The notes under the pieces: generated by a model
The model's database searches: none
Told to the model about the DNA's origin: nothing
Seen by the model: the letters and a program-made list of their open reading frames with translations, nothing else
From: Thauera sp. K11
GTDB taxonomy: Bacteria; Pseudomonadota; Gammaproteobacteria; Burkholderiales; Rhodocyclaceae
Length of the DNA stretch: 64,000 nt
Reading direction: 5' to 3'
Assembly (NCBI RefSeq): GCF_002354895.1
Contig: NZ_CP023439.1
Span: 124,001-188,000, forward strand
Translations under genes and position numbers: made by a program
Shown: positions 47,806 to 56,588 of the stretch, piece after piece
Layout: each line of letters starts with the position of its first letter
Numbering within the stretch: position 1 is the first letter of the stretch

Positions 47806-48197
47806 GTGTCGGCACGAAGTGGCTCAACGAGGTCAAATGGGACGCCCAGGGCCTGGTGCCGGTGATCGCCCAGGAAGCGTCGTCCGGCGACGTGCTGATG
47901 TTCGCCTGGATGAACCGCGAGGCGCTGCAGCGCACTGCGGAAACCGGCGAAGCCATCTACTGGTCACGTTCGCGGCGCAAACTGTGGCACAAGGGCGAGG
48001 AATCCGGCCACGTCCAGAGGGTGCTCGACATCCGCATCGACTGCGACAACGACGTGGTGCTGCTGAAGATCGAGCAGGTGGGGGGCATCGCATGCCACAC
48101 CGGGCGTCATAGCTGCTTCTTCCAGAAGTACTTCGCCGATGGCCGCTGGGAGGCCGTCGAACCGGTTTTGAAAGACCCGCAGGACATCTACAAATGA
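47802..48197 (+). CDS. hisI: Phosphoribosyl-AMP cyclohydrolase
   Basis: This is the separate HisI cyclohydrolase of 131 residues; the pyrophosphohydrolase is encoded by the next gene rather than fused. It has the zinc/magnesium motifs [26 protein letters not shown] and [10 protein letters not shown]. The start is GTG 47802, overlapping the hisF stop; the upstream frame has no homology. It overlaps hisE by 4 nt. Confidence 0.95.
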   Translation: MSVGTKWLNEVKWDAQGLVPVIAQEASSGDVLMFAWMNREALQRTAETGEAIYWSRSRRKLWHKGEESGHVQRVLDIRIDCDNDVVLLKIEQVGGIACHTGRHSCFFQKYFADGRWEAVEPVLKDPQDIYK

Positions 48198-48517
48198 TCG
48201 ACATCGAAGTGCTGCACCGCGTATCCGATACGCTCGCCGAACGCAAGCGGGCCGATCCGGATTCTTCCTACGTGTCCAGCCTGTATGCCAAGGGTACCGA
48301 CACGATCTGCAAGAAGGTGGCCGAAGAGGCCGCCGAGACGATCATGGCGGCCAAGGACAAGGACATGCTGCACCTCGTGTGGGAGGTCACCGATCTCTGG
48401 TTCCACTCGATGGTGCTGCTCGCCCATCACGGCCTGTCGGTCGATGACGTGCTCGCCGAGTTCCGCCGCCGCGAGGGCGTTTCGGGCATCGACGAGAAGA
48501 AGTCGCGCACCACCTGA
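48194..48517 (+). CDS. hisE: Phosphoribosyl-ATP pyrophosphatase
   Basis: HisE hydrolyses PR-ATP to PR-AMP, the second pathway step. The 107-residue all-helical protein shows the MazG-like motif [18 protein letters not shown], then [15 protein letters not shown]. It overlaps hisI (ATGA) and lies 11 nt before hinT. It is the last histidine gene of the cluster. Confidence 0.95.
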   Translation: MIDIEVLHRVSDTLAERKRADPDSSYVSSLYAKGTDTICKKVAEEAAETIMAAKDKDMLHLVWEVTDLWFHSMVLLAHHGLSVDDVLAEFRRREGVSGIDEKKSRTT

Positions 48518-48528
48518 GGACGCTGGCC

Positions 48529-48876
48529 ATGAGCGACTGCCTGTTCTGCCGCATCGTGCGCGGCGAGATACCCGCACGCAAGGTGTACGAGGATGAGCAC
48601 ATCCTCGCCTTCCACGACATCAGGCCGCTCGCGCCGGTGCATGTCCTGGTGATCCCGAAGGAGCACGTCGATTCGATGGCACATCTCGAGCCCCGGCACG
48701 AGGCCGCGATGGGCCGCCTGCTGGTCGCTGCCGCGCGGATTGCGCGGGATCAAGGCTGCACCGACGGCTTCCGCACTATCGTCAATACCGGAAGGGTCGG
48801 TTTGCAGGAGGTGTATCATCTGCATCTGCACATTCTGGGCGGCGCAGATCCCCTGCCGCCCATGTTGAAGCGCTAA
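48529..48876 (+). CDS. hinT: Histidine triad (HIT) nucleotide hydrolase
   Basis: This is a 115-residue HIT protein of the HinT group, a purine nucleoside phosphoramidase family. The triad motif HLHLHIL begins at residue 97, and the N-terminal CLFCRIVRGEIPA is typical. It stands between hisE and tatA, a position seen in many betaproteobacteria. The TGAGGA before its ATG is a good ribosome-binding site. Confidence 0.95.
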   Translation: MSDCLFCRIVRGEIPARKVYEDEHILAFHDIRPLAPVHVLVIPKEHVDSMAHLEPRHEAAMGRLLVAAARIARDQGCTDGFRTIVNTGRVGLQEVYHLHLHILGGADPLPPMLKR

Positions 48877-48888
48877 GGAGAGCGGTAT

Positions 48889-49119
48889 ATGGGTTCATTC
48901 AGCATCTGGCACTGGCTGATCGTGCTGGTCATCGTCATGCTGGTGTTCGGAACGAAGAAGCTGCGCAACATCGGATCGGATCTGGGTGGTGCGGTGAAGG
49001 GCTTCAAGGAAGGCATGAAGGAGGGCGACGCCACGGCCGGTTCCTCCCAGCAGAAGATTGCCGGCGACGGCCAGACCATCGAGGGTGAAGCGCGCGAAAA
49101 GGTCGACAAGACCTCCTGA
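48889..49119 (+). CDS. tatA: Twin-arginine translocase subunit TatA
   Basis: TatA forms the pore-like part of the Tat export system. The 76 residues have an N-terminal membrane span ([16 protein letters not shown]), the hinge FGTKKL, an amphipathic helix ([20 protein letters not shown]) and a polar tail. AAGGAGAG precedes the ATG. A hairpin with T-rich end follows 21 nt after the stop, separating it from tatB. Confidence 0.95.
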   Translation: MGSFSIWHWLIVLVIVMLVFGTKKLRNIGSDLGGAVKGFKEGMKEGDATAGSSQQKIAGDGQTIEGEAREKVDKTS

Positions 49120-49140
49120 GCGCCACGTCCGACACGTCCA

Positions 49141-49174
49141 GGGGCGCCCGCTGCGGAGCGCCCCTTCGTTTTCG
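49141..49174 (+). terminator. Terminator-like hairpin between tatA and tatB
   Basis: GGGGCGC (49141-49147) pairs with GCGCCCC (49158-49164) across a 10-nt loop that can itself pair partly, and is followed by TTCGTTTTCG. It may be a leaky terminator that keeps TatA in excess over TatB and TatC. Confidence 0.55.
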
Positions 49175-49210
49175 CGCCTCGCCTGGCGGGTGCGCGGGTT
49201 CGGGAACAAC

Positions 49211-49654
49211 ATGTTCGATTTCGGTTTTTCGGAACTCGTCGTCATCGGGGTGGTGATGCTGATCGTCGTCGGCCCCGAGCGCCTGCCCAAGGTGGCGCGC
49301 ACCGTCGGCCATCTGCTCGGCCGGCTGCAGCGTTACGTGTCGGACGTGAAGTCCGACATCCAGCGGGAAATGCAGCTCGAGGAACTGAAGAAGCTCCAGG
49401 AGCAGGTCAAGCAGCAGGCGCATACGATCGAGAGTTCGGTGCGCGAGCAGGCGGCGAGCGTGGAAGCCGAACTGGGCCGCGCCGATGAGGAATTGCGTGC
49501 GCTGGAAATTGCCGCGACCGGTGCCGCTCCGGTCGCCGATGCTGCGACGGCAGCCGGCCAGGAGGCCGCACCGGTCGAGGATGCGCCGGCCAGCACCCAG
49601 CTGGAACTCGGTCTCGCGTCTCCCGGCAAACCGGCCGAGGCGGACAAGGCATGA
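49211..49654 (+). CDS. tatB: Sec-independent translocase subunit TatB
   Basis: TatB forms the substrate receptor with TatC. The 147-residue protein starts MFDFGFSELVVIGVVMLIVV, with the conserved Glu in the membrane span and hinge GPERLP. A long amphipathic/coiled helix follows (about 25-100), then a variable Ala/Pro-rich tail. The start at 49211 fits the family; the frame upstream is the non-coding tatA-tatB gap. It overlaps tatC by 4 nt. Confidence 0.94.
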   Translation: MFDFGFSELVVIGVVMLIVVGPERLPKVARTVGHLLGRLQRYVSDVKSDIQREMQLEELKKLQEQVKQQAHTIESSVREQAASVEAELGRADEELRALEIAATGAAPVADAATAAGQEAAPVEDAPASTQLELGLASPGKPAEADKA

Positions 49655-50433
49655 GCGAGCAGCAGGAAACCTTCATCGCGCATCTCATGGAGCTGCGCGA
49701 CCGGCTGTTGCGCGCCATCGTCGCAGTGGTCGTCGTGTTCGCCTGCCTGATGCCGTGGGCAGGCGACATCTACGATCTCCTTGCCAAGCCGATGATGGCG
49801 ACGCTGCCCGCCGGCACGCATATGATCGCCACCGGGGTGGTGACGCCCTTCTTCGTGCCGGTGAAGGTCACCATGCTGGTCGCGTTCGTCGTCGCGCTGC
49901 CGGTGGTGCTCTACCAGGCATGGGCCTTTATCGCCCCCGGCCTCTACGTGCACGAACGCCGTCTCGCGGTGCCGCTGGTGATCGGCAGTTGCCTGCTGTT
50001 CCTGATGGGCATGGCGTTCTGCTACTTCTTCGTGTTCGGCACGGTTTTCAAGTTCATCGCCGAATTCGCGCCCAAGAGCATCGTTCCGGCGCCGGACATC
50101 GAGCAGTACCTTTCCTTCGTGATGTCCATGTTCATTGCCTTCGGCATCACGTTCGAGGTTCCGGTGGCGGTGATCCTGCTGGTCAAGGCGGGCGTCGTCG
50201 ATGTCGCCAAGCTCCGGGAGATCCGGCCGTACGTGATCGTCGGCGCCTTCATCGTCGCAGCGATCATCACGCCGCCCGACGTCGTGTCGCAGTTCATGCT
50301 CGCGGTCCCGATGTGCCTGCTCTACGAACTCGGGATACTGCTCGCGAACGTGGTGTCGCGCCCCGCCCGGGCGAGCGAGGGCACCGCACTCTCGGTACCC
50401 GATACGGACCCGGGGCAGTCGGACGGGCGCTGA
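49651..50433 (+). CDS. tatC: Sec-independent translocase subunit TatC
   Basis: TatC recognises twin-arginine signals. The 260 residues have six membrane spans and the conserved N-terminal cytoplasmic sequence FIAHLMELRDRLLRAIVAVV. Also present are YQAWAFIAPGLYVHERR, the family segment FGITFEVPVAVILL and the sixth-span start IITPPDVVSQF. The C-terminal 30 residues are polar. The next gene is convergent on the minus strand with an 84-nt gap. Confidence 0.96.
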   Translation: MSEQQETFIAHLMELRDRLLRAIVAVVVVFACLMPWAGDIYDLLAKPMMATLPAGTHMIATGVVTPFFVPVKVTMLVAFVVALPVVLYQAWAFIAPGLYVHERRLAVPLVIGSCLLFLMGMAFCYFFVFGTVFKFIAEFAPKSIVPAPDIEQYLSFVMSMFIAFGITFEVPVAVILLVKAGVVDVAKLREIRPYVIVGAFIVAAIITPPDVVSQFMLAVPMCLLYELGILLANVVSRPARASEGTALSVPDTDPGQSDGR

Positions 50434-50517
50434 GCCCGCTGCGCCACCTGGCCGGCCACTTGCCCGAAACGCAGGGGCCGGCGCCGCAGACGTCGTCGTC
50501 GGCGCTCAGCGCCGGAC

Positions 50518-51681
50518 TCAGCGTGCCGGGGTGGCTGGCGTCGGGCGGCGGCCGATCTCGACATCGACCTCCACCGCTTCCGCTCCGCGGCGCATCCTGA
50601 AACGCGCCTTGCGGCCCGGTTCGAGCGCGGCGACGAAGTCCAGCATCGATCGCGGGTCGGTGATTTCCCTGTCGCCGATCGCCACCAGCACGTCGCCCGG
50701 CCGGATGCCGGCGCGATCGGCCGGGCTGTTGCGCAGGACGCCGGCGATCAGCGCGCCCGTCGCGTCCTGCAGGCCGAAGGATTCCGCCAGTTCCGGCGTG
50801 ATGTCCTGGATCTCCACGCCGACCCAGCCTCGCGTGACCTCGCCGCGGGCGACGATCTGCTCGAGCACATTGCGCACGATCGACACCGGGATCGCGAAGC
50901 CGATGCCGAGCGAACCGCCCGAGCGCGAGTAGATCGCGGTATTGATGCCCACGAGGTGGCCTTCGCTATCCACCAGCGCGCCCCCGGAGTTGCCGGGGTT
51001 GATTGCGGCATCGGTCTGGATGTAGTTCTCGAAGGTGTTGATGCCGAGCTGGCTGCGGCCGAGCGCCGAGACGATGCCCATCGTCACTGTCTGCCCGACG
51101 CCGAAGGGGTTGCCGATGGCAAGCACGACGTCGCCCACGTGAAGCCCGGAGGCGTCGGCAAAGGTGATCGACGGCAGCTCCGCGTCGGCGACGATCTTCA
51201 GAACCGCCAGATCGGTCTCGGGGTCGCGGCCGACGAGGCGTGCGCCGAACTTGCGCCCGTCGTTGAGGGCGATCTCCATCGCATCTGCGGATTCGACGAC
51301 GTGGTTGTTCGTCAGGATGAAGCCGTCGGCGCTTACGATCACGCCCGAGCCGAGGCCGGAGGCGCGCTGCCCCTGGTCGCCGTTGAAGCGGTCGCCGAAG
51401 AAGTGGCGGAAGACCGGATCGTCCAGCAGCGGATGGCGCGGTCCGCCAGCCGTTCTGCTGGTGACGATATGCACCACGGCCGGCAGCGAACGCTGCGCGG
51501 CCACCGCGTACGAGCCGGCGGCCGGCATCGTCGAGCCGTCGCCCGCCGGCGCTTCGCGCACGGCCACCACGGTACCGGGTGCCGCCTCGCGGAGCCATTC
51601 CGGCTTCAGGGTGTTGAGGACGAACAGCACCGCGACGCTGATGGTCACGGCCTGAGCGAAGATAAGCCACAGACGGCGCAT
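50518..51681 (-). CDS. DegS/DegQ-like membrane-anchored serine protease
   Basis: This is an S1C (HtrA) protease of 387 residues with an uncleaved N-terminal anchor (WLIFAQAVTISVAVLFVLN, about 5-23), a trypsin-like domain and one PDZ domain (about 285-375). The triad is H127 (TNNHVV), D157 (ETDLAV) and S232 (NPGNSGG). One PDZ plus an anchor fits the DegS-like layout, so it acts in the periplasm on misfolded or regulatory targets. I cannot tell whether it cleaves an anti-sigma factor. The start at 51681 was chosen because the anchor begins there. It is divergent from the NIF3-like gene with a 73-bp gap. Confidence 0.92.
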   Translation of the reverse strand: MRRLWLIFAQAVTISVAVLFVLNTLKPEWLREAAPGTVVAVREAPAGDGSTMPAAGSYAVAAQRSLPAVVHIVTSRTAGGPRHPLLDDPVFRHFFGDRFNGDQGQRASGLGSGVIVSADGFILTNNHVVESADAMEIALNDGRKFGARLVGRDPETDLAVLKIVADAELPSITFADASGLHVGDVVLAIGNPFGVGQTVTMGIVSALGRSQLGINTFENYIQTDAAINPGNSGGALVDSEGHLVGINTAIYSRSGGSLGIGFAIPVSIVRNVLEQIVARGEVTRGWVGVEIQDITPELAESFGLQDATGALIAGVLRNSPADRAGIRPGDVLVAIGDREITDPRSMLDFVAALEPGRKARFRMRRGAEAVEVDVEIGRRPTPATPAR

Positions 51682-51754
51682 AATGGCGGTCGATCGGGGG
51701 AAACGCGGGGCAGGGCACTCAAGCCCTCGCCTGCAAGAACGGAGTGGAAAGGCC

Positions 51755-52510
51755 ATGCAACTCAGGGCGCTGCACGAGCATCTGGATGCACTGCTGGAGG
51801 CGTCGAGGCTCAAGGATTATTGCCCAAACGGTCTGCAAGTGGAAGGACGCTCCGAGGTGCGGCGCGTACTGTGCGGCGTGACTGCCAGCCAGGCGCTGGT
51901 CGACCATGCGGTGAATGAGGGCTACGACGCCGTGCTGGTCCATCACGGCTATTTCTGGCGGGGCGAGGATGGCCGCATCACCGGCGTGCGCAAGCGGCGG
52001 CTGCAGGCCCTGCTGGCGCACGACATTAGCCTGATCGCCTACCACCTGCCGCTCGACGTGCATCCGGAACTGGGCAACAACGCACAGTTCGCGCGGGTCA
52101 TGGGGTGGACGGGCGAAGGGCGTTTCGCCGATCAGGATCTGGGCTGGATCGGCCGCCCGGCGGCGGAGCCGGGCGCCGAAACCGCTGGCTGCATCGCCCG
52201 TTCGATCGCCGCGCGGCTCGGCCGCGAACCCATGCTGGTCGGGGATGCCGGGCGGCCGGTACGCAGGATCGCGTGGTGCACAGGGGCGGCGCAGGGCTAT
52301 TTCGAGCAGGCGATCGCGACGGGTGCCGATCTCTACGTTTCGGGCGAGATATCGGAACAGACGGTGCATCTGGCGCAGGAGTCCGGCGTGCCCTACGCCG
52401 CGGCGGGGCATCATGCCACCGAGCGCTACGGCGTCCGCGCCCTCGCGCAGCATCTTTGCGATGTCTGCGGCATCGACGCGGCGTTCGTTGACCTTCCTAA
52501 TCCGGTCTGA
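51755..52510 (+). CDS. NIF3-like dinuclear metal-centre protein
   Basis: This protein of 251 residues belongs to the NIF3/YbgI family (GTP cyclohydrolase I type 2-like fold). Metal ligands are visible as H63-H64 in LVHHGYFWRG, DVHPELGNN and AAGHHATERYG. YCPNGLQVEG near the start is a family hallmark. The start at ATG 51755 is preceded by GGAG and AAAGG. The family role is poorly defined. Its 3' end overlaps the convergent FimV-like gene by 14 nt. Confidence 0.92.
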   Translation: MQLRALHEHLDALLEASRLKDYCPNGLQVEGRSEVRRVLCGVTASQALVDHAVNEGYDAVLVHHGYFWRGEDGRITGVRKRRLQALLAHDISLIAYHLPLDVHPELGNNAQFARVMGWTGEGRFADQDLGWIGRPAAEPGAETAGCIARSIAARLGREPMLVGDAGRPVRRIAWCTGAAQGYFEQAIATGADLYVSGEISEQTVHLAQESGVPYAAAGHHATERYGVRALAQHLCDVCGIDAAFVDLPNPV

Positions 52511-54410
52511 CCGCGCCGTCCTCCGGCTGCGCGGTGTCGGCGACCTTCATCGCATAGGTCCGATACGAGCCGAGTTCCTGCTCGAGAATCCCTTCGAGCG
52601 TGAGCAAGTCGTCGATCATGGCGAACGTCAGGCCCTGCCGCGAGCCGTCGCGATTGTCGCGCAGCAGTTGCTGGACGTAGTTCTGGCACTCGCGCGAGCC
52701 CCACAGCGCCTCCAGCCGGGCGGCGATGTGCGGCATGCTCTCGAGCGAAAGTGAGGTGCTGCGCAGGCTGTCGTAGTTGTCCCAACTGACCCTGCGGACG
52801 TTGAAGGTCTTGTTCAACTGGCGCGACAGTTCCTCGAACTCGCTGCGCAGGCCGGCTGCGCGATAGACGTCGAGCAGCTTCAGCCACGGCGTGATCGCCT
52901 GCCGCGGATTGCCTTGGATGAACTCGGCCAGCGTATCGGCGGCGCCCTGCAGCCGGCCGAAGCTCATCATGATTTCGGCCAGCTCGACGGCGGACTTGTG
53001 GTCCTCGGAGGGATCGTGCTCGCCGCCGGCGGCGGACGGTTTCGACGTGGCCGGTCTCTGGCCGACCGGCGCCCAATCGATCCGCGAGTCGGTCTCATCG
53101 GTCGCGCCCCTGTCGCTGCGGGCTGCCGCATGGGTACCGGCACGGCCGGCCGCCTGGGGTGGCGCGGCGTGTGACGGCCTTACTGCCGGCTGCGCCGCAG
53201 GAAGCTTTGCGGTACCGGTACGACGGCGCATCAGCGCGGCGAGGACGAGCAGGGTCGCAAGGAGCAGACCGCCGCCCAGCGTCCAGTCGTGCCAGCTCCT
53301 GCTCCGCGCTTCCGCCGGAGCGGGCTCGGCGGCCTGTGCGGCATCCGGGACCGCGACGGGCAGCGGAGGCGCGGCGACGGCGAGCGCGCGCGCCTGTTCC
53401 TCCAGTCGCGAATGGATCTGCTCCAGATTCTTGATGCGCGAGAGCAGCTCCATCTCGGCCACGATGCTGCGATCGATGGCTGCGACGAGTTCCCGCTCGC
53501 GCGCGCTCGCGTCCGGATGGACTCCCCGCGGCGTCGGCGTGAGGCCGGCGGCGGCCAGGGTGGCCGGCGTGCCGGCCTCGTGTCCGCCGGGCGCGACGAC
53601 CACGCGATCGTTGCGCGTTGCGGGGGACGAAGGCCGTGGTGCCGGGGCGGCGGCGCGTGCCTGCGTTGCCGGCGCCGCGGCCTGCGCGCGGACGGGCGGC
53701 CTCTTTCCTGCTTCGCCGGACAGCGCCTGGCGCGGCGACGCCAGCCGGCGCAGGTCCGGGATCTTCACCGCGGTGCCGGGGGGCAGTTCGGCGCGCAGCG
53801 ATGCCGGGTTGGGAAAGAGTTCCGGGTTTGCCGCAGCGGTTGCCTGGGTGAAGCGCCGGCGTGCCGCCACATCGTCGGGGTAGAGGGCGCCGGCGAGGCT
53901 GGCGAGCGATTCGCCCGCGGCGGTGGACCAGGTGGCGCGGTTCGACGCGGCGGCGGCCGGCGTGCCGGTCCGCGCCGCGGCTGGCGCTTCGCGGGCATGG
54001 GCGGCGGCCGGCAGCGGGGAGCTTGCCGGGTCGGGCAGCAGCAGGGTGTATTCCCGGCGCAGTCGGGCGTCGCAGATGTTGGCGAGCGCGAGCCGGATCG
54101 CTGGTTCGTTGACCGGCTGGCTGCTGCTGACGACGATGCGGGCGGAGGCACCCCGGCCGCTGCTGCCGATGCGTCCGTTCTTCAGCCAGGAAAGGTCGCG
54201 CGCCGCATCCTCCGGGACCACGACGCGCAGGCAGCCGGCGAGATCTTCGGCCGAGCCCGAGGCGATCCCGATCTCGGCCCGGAACGGCTCGCCGATCGCC
54301 GACAACGAGACGATTTCCCCCAGCGCGGCGGCGGCGACCGAGGCGGCGGGCAGCATGCTCGAGATGGCGGCGGCAAGCGTCGCGGCGATCGGTAACCGTC
54401 TTGTTTTCAT
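52497..54410 (-). CDS. FimV/HubP-like peptidoglycan-associated protein
   Basis: This 637-residue protein has a signal peptide (MKTRRLPIAATLAAAISSML). A FimV N-terminal domain follows (about 29-115; LGEIVSLSAIGEPFRAEIGI), then a LysM-like region (about 160-225; ATWSTAAGESLASLAGALYP) and a long Ala/Pro-rich low-complexity stretch. A coiled coil lies at about 310-350, a membrane span at about 378-396 and a cytoplasmic TPR-like region at about 465-560. FimV/HubP proteins organise the cell pole and affect type IV pili and motility, which would fit the MSHA-like locus in the window. Length is shorter than the largest FimV proteins. Confidence 0.85.
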   Translation of the reverse strand: MKTRRLPIAATLAAAISSMLPAASVAAAALGEIVSLSAIGEPFRAEIGIASGSAEDLAGCLRVVVPEDAARDLSWLKNGRIGSSGRGASARIVVSSSQPVNEPAIRLALANICDARLRREYTLLLPDPASSPLPAAAHAREAPAAARTGTPAAAASNRATWSTAAGESLASLAGALYPDDVAARRRFTQATAAANPELFPNPASLRAELPPGTAVKIPDLRRLASPRQALSGEAGKRPPVRAQAAAPATQARAAAPAPRPSSPATRNDRVVVAPGGHEAGTPATLAAAGLTPTPRGVHPDASARERELVAAIDRSIVAEMELLSRIKNLEQIHSRLEEQARALAVAAPPLPVAVPDAAQAAEPAPAEARSRSWHDWTLGGGLLLATLLVLAALMRRRTGTAKLPAAQPAVRPSHAAPPQAAGRAGTHAAARSDRGATDETDSRIDWAPVGQRPATSKPSAAGGEHDPSEDHKSAVELAEIMMSFGRLQGAADTLAEFIQGNPRQAITPWLKLLDVYRAAGLRSEFEELSRQLNKTFNVRRVSWDNYDSLRSTSLSLESMPHIAARLEALWGSRECQNYVQQLLRDNRDGSRQGLTFAMIDDLLTLEGILEQELGSYRTYAMKVADTAQPEDGAVRPD

Positions 54411-54582
54411 TGTCCGCCCGGGCGGCCGTGGTGATTGATGATTGATGCAGCAGCTTTTATCAGACTATCCGGACTGCTTCCAGTGATGGCGCACACACTC
54501 CGGGACCATTTGTGACAGGACGTGAAATTTTTCGATGCCGCCCGCCGGCCGCGGTGGAGTGCCGCGCCGGCGCCGCATCGGA

Positions 54583-54588
54583 TAACAT
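54583..54588 (+). promoter_or_regulatory. Candidate -10 box of the DUF2889-like gene
   Basis: TAACAT preceded by GGA lies 31 nt upstream of the ATG at 54620. A -35 hexamer is not evident. Confidence 0.25.
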
Positions 54589-54619
54589 CGCCAACTTCCA
54601 TACGCCGTCGTACGTCACC

Positions 54620-55174
54620 ATGCCTCTTCCGCCGCCCCACCCATCCCGGCGCCGGGTCCACACGCGCCGCATCGAAGTCGAGGGGTACCTGCGCGACGAC
54701 GGGCTCTACGACCTGGAGGCGTCGCTGAGCGACGTCAAGGATCAGGACTTCCCGATCTCCTCCGGGCTGCGTCGCGCCGGCGATCCGGTGCATCTGATGC
54801 GCGTGCGGCTGACGCTCGATGGCGAATTCAACATCGTGGATGCCGTCGCCTGTTCCGACCGGGTGCCCTACCCGGGACACTGCGACACCATCGGGCCGGC
54901 CTACCGGGCGCTCATCGGCCTGAACCTGGTGCGCGGCTTCCGGCGCACGGTGGGGGAGATGTTCGCCGACGTGCGCGGCTGCACGCACCTGAGCGAGTTG
55001 CTGCTGGCCCTGCCGACCGCTGCGATCCAGACCTTCGCCAGCTTCCGGCGCGACGACGAGGATACGGTGGGCAAGCCGTTCCAGCTCGACCGCTGCCATG
55101 CGCTCGAGACCTCGTCCGAGGCCGTCCGCCGCTACTATCCGAAGTGGTATCGCGCGCCGCACCGCGAGGATTGA
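54620..55174 (+). CDS. DUF2889-type protein of unknown function
   Basis: With the start at ATG 54620 the product has 184 residues: MPLPPPHPSRRRVHTRRIEV, then VEGYLRDDGLYDLEASLSDV, LMRVRLTLDGEFNIVDAVA and FADVRGCTHLSELLLALPTA. These features match the DUF2889 family, which has no established role. The frame is open to 54512, but that part reads through the promoter-like region and is not convincing. A cysteine/histidine pair (PGHC, GCTH) is conserved-looking and could bind metal. The FimV-like gene is divergent; sucC lies 241 nt downstream. Confidence 0.82.
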   Translation: MPLPPPHPSRRRVHTRRIEVEGYLRDDGLYDLEASLSDVKDQDFPISSGLRRAGDPVHLMRVRLTLDGEFNIVDAVACSDRVPYPGHCDTIGPAYRALIGLNLVRGFRRTVGEMFADVRGCTHLSELLLALPTAAIQTFASFRRDDEDTVGKPFQLDRCHALETSSEAVRRYYPKWYRAPHRED

Positions 55175-55224
55175 TGCAGCGCGGCGGCCCGGCTGCGCGC
55201 TGCATCAGGCGCACCGTAATTATG

Positions 55225-55230
55225 TATAAT
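55225..55230 (+). promoter_or_regulatory. -10 box of the sucCD operon
   Basis: A perfect TATAAT lies 185 nt upstream of sucC. The best -35 (TGCATC at 55201-55206, 18-nt spacing) is poor, so an activator or other feature may be needed. Confidence 0.5.
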
Positions 55231-55234
55231 CCGA

Positions 55235-55415
55235 AAGTCTTGGGGTAAGCACGTATTGCGCGTGGCTTTTCCGGATACGAGGCCGGCTGGTTCCGGTCGG
55301 GGGCGGCGGAAGGCGGAGGAGGGAGACGACGCCTGCCGCGGAGCGATGCTCCGAACCGTGCCATCAACCTGTTCGCGGCGGACTTGCCCGCCGCGGCTTT
55401 GATCGAAGGGCAACC
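55235..55415 (+). other. Structured 5' leader of sucCD
   Basis: About 180 nt separate the TATAAT from sucC. The leader holds two strong hairpins: CGGAGC-GAT-GCTCCG (55339-55353) and CGCGGCGG-ACTTGC-CCGCCGCG (55374-55395). The second ends 20 nt before the ATG, next to the ribosome-binding site GAAGGG (55405-55410). I see no ORF in it with homology. It may serve post-transcriptional control or transcript stability. Confidence 0.45.
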
Positions 55416-56576
55416 ATGAAGATTCATGAGTATCAGGCAAAAGAACTGTTGCGGAAGTATGGCGTCGTCACGCCGCGCGGCTTTCACTGCGTTTCCGTCG
55501 ACGGGGCGGTGAAGGCGGCCGAGGAACTCGGCGGCAAGATCTGGGTGGTGAAGGCCCAGATCCACGCGGGCGGCCGTGGCAAGGGCGGCGGCGTCAAGCT
55601 CGCCCGTTCGCTCGACGAAGTGCGCCAGCACGCCAGCGACATCCTCGGCATGCAGCTCGTGACCCACCAGACCGGCCCCGAGGGCCAGAAGGTGCGGAAC
55701 CTGCTGATCGAGGAAGGCGCCGACATCAAGAAGGAATACTACGTCGCCGCGCTGACCGACCGCGCCACGCAGAAGGTCGCGATGATGGCCTCCTCCGAAG
55801 GCGGCATGGACATCGAGGAAGTCGCGCACAGCACGCCCGAGAAGATCATCAAGGTCTTCGTCGACCCGCTGGCCGGCCTGACCGACGGCCAGGCCACCGA
55901 ACTGGCCAAGGGCATCGGCGTGCCGGAAGGCTCGATCGACAAGGCGGTCGACGCCTTCAAGAAGCTCTACACCTGCTACATGGAAACCGATGCCTCGCTG
56001 GCGGAGATCAACCCGCTGATCCTCGAGGGCAACGGCAACATCAAGGCGCTCGACGCCAAGTTCAACTTCGACTCCAACGCGCTCTTCCGCCATCCGGAGA
56101 TCGTCGATTTCCGCGACTTCGACGAAGAGGACGCCGACGAGATCGAGGCTTCCAAGTTCGACCTGGCCTACATCAGCCTCGACGGCAACATCGGCTGCCT
56201 GGTGAATGGCGCCGGCCTGGCGATGGCCACCATGGACACGATCAAGCTGTTCGGCGCCGAGCCGGCCAACTTCCTCGACGTCGGCGGCGGCGCGACCACC
56301 GAGAAGGTCACCGAAGCCTTCAAGATCATGCTCAAGAACCCCAAGGTGAAGGGCATCCTGGTCAATATCTTCGGCGGCATCATGCGCTGCGACACCATCG
56401 CTACCGGCGTGATCGCCGCCGCCAGGGAAGTTCATCTCTCCGTCCCGCTCGTGGTGCGCATGAAGGGCACCAACGAAGACCTCGGCAAGAAGATCCTCGC
56501 CGAGTCGGGTCTGCCGATCATCTCCGCCGACACCATGGCGGAAGCTGCGACCAAGATCGTCGCCGCTGTTCAGTAA
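55416..56576 (+). CDS. sucC: Succinyl-CoA ligase beta subunit
   Basis: SucC is the ATP-grasp, nucleotide-binding subunit of succinyl-CoA synthetase in the TCA cycle. The 386 residues begin [20 protein letters not shown] and contain [16 protein letters not shown] and the C-terminal ligase domain with [26 protein letters not shown] sits ahead of the ATG. sucD follows after 12 nt. No other TCA gene is adjacent, so sucCD forms its own unit ending in a clear terminator. Confidence 0.97.
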   Translation: MKIHEYQAKELLRKYGVVTPRGFHCVSVDGAVKAAEELGGKIWVVKAQIHAGGRGKGGGVKLARSLDEVRQHASDILGMQLVTHQTGPEGQKVRNLLIEEGADIKKEYYVAALTDRATQKVAMMASSEGGMDIEEVAHSTPEKIIKVFVDPLAGLTDGQATELAKGIGVPEGSIDKAVDAFKKLYTCYMETDASLAEINPLILEGNGNIKALDAKFNFDSNALFRHPEIVDFRDFDEEDADEIEASKFDLAYISLDGNIGCLVNGAGLAMATMDTIKLFGAEPANFLDVGGGATTEKVTEAFKIMLKNPKVKGILVNIFGGIMRCDTIATGVIAAAREVHLSVPLVVRMKGTNEDLGKKILAESGLPIISADTMAEAATKIVAAVQ

Positions 56577-56588
56577 GGAGAGTTCCGA

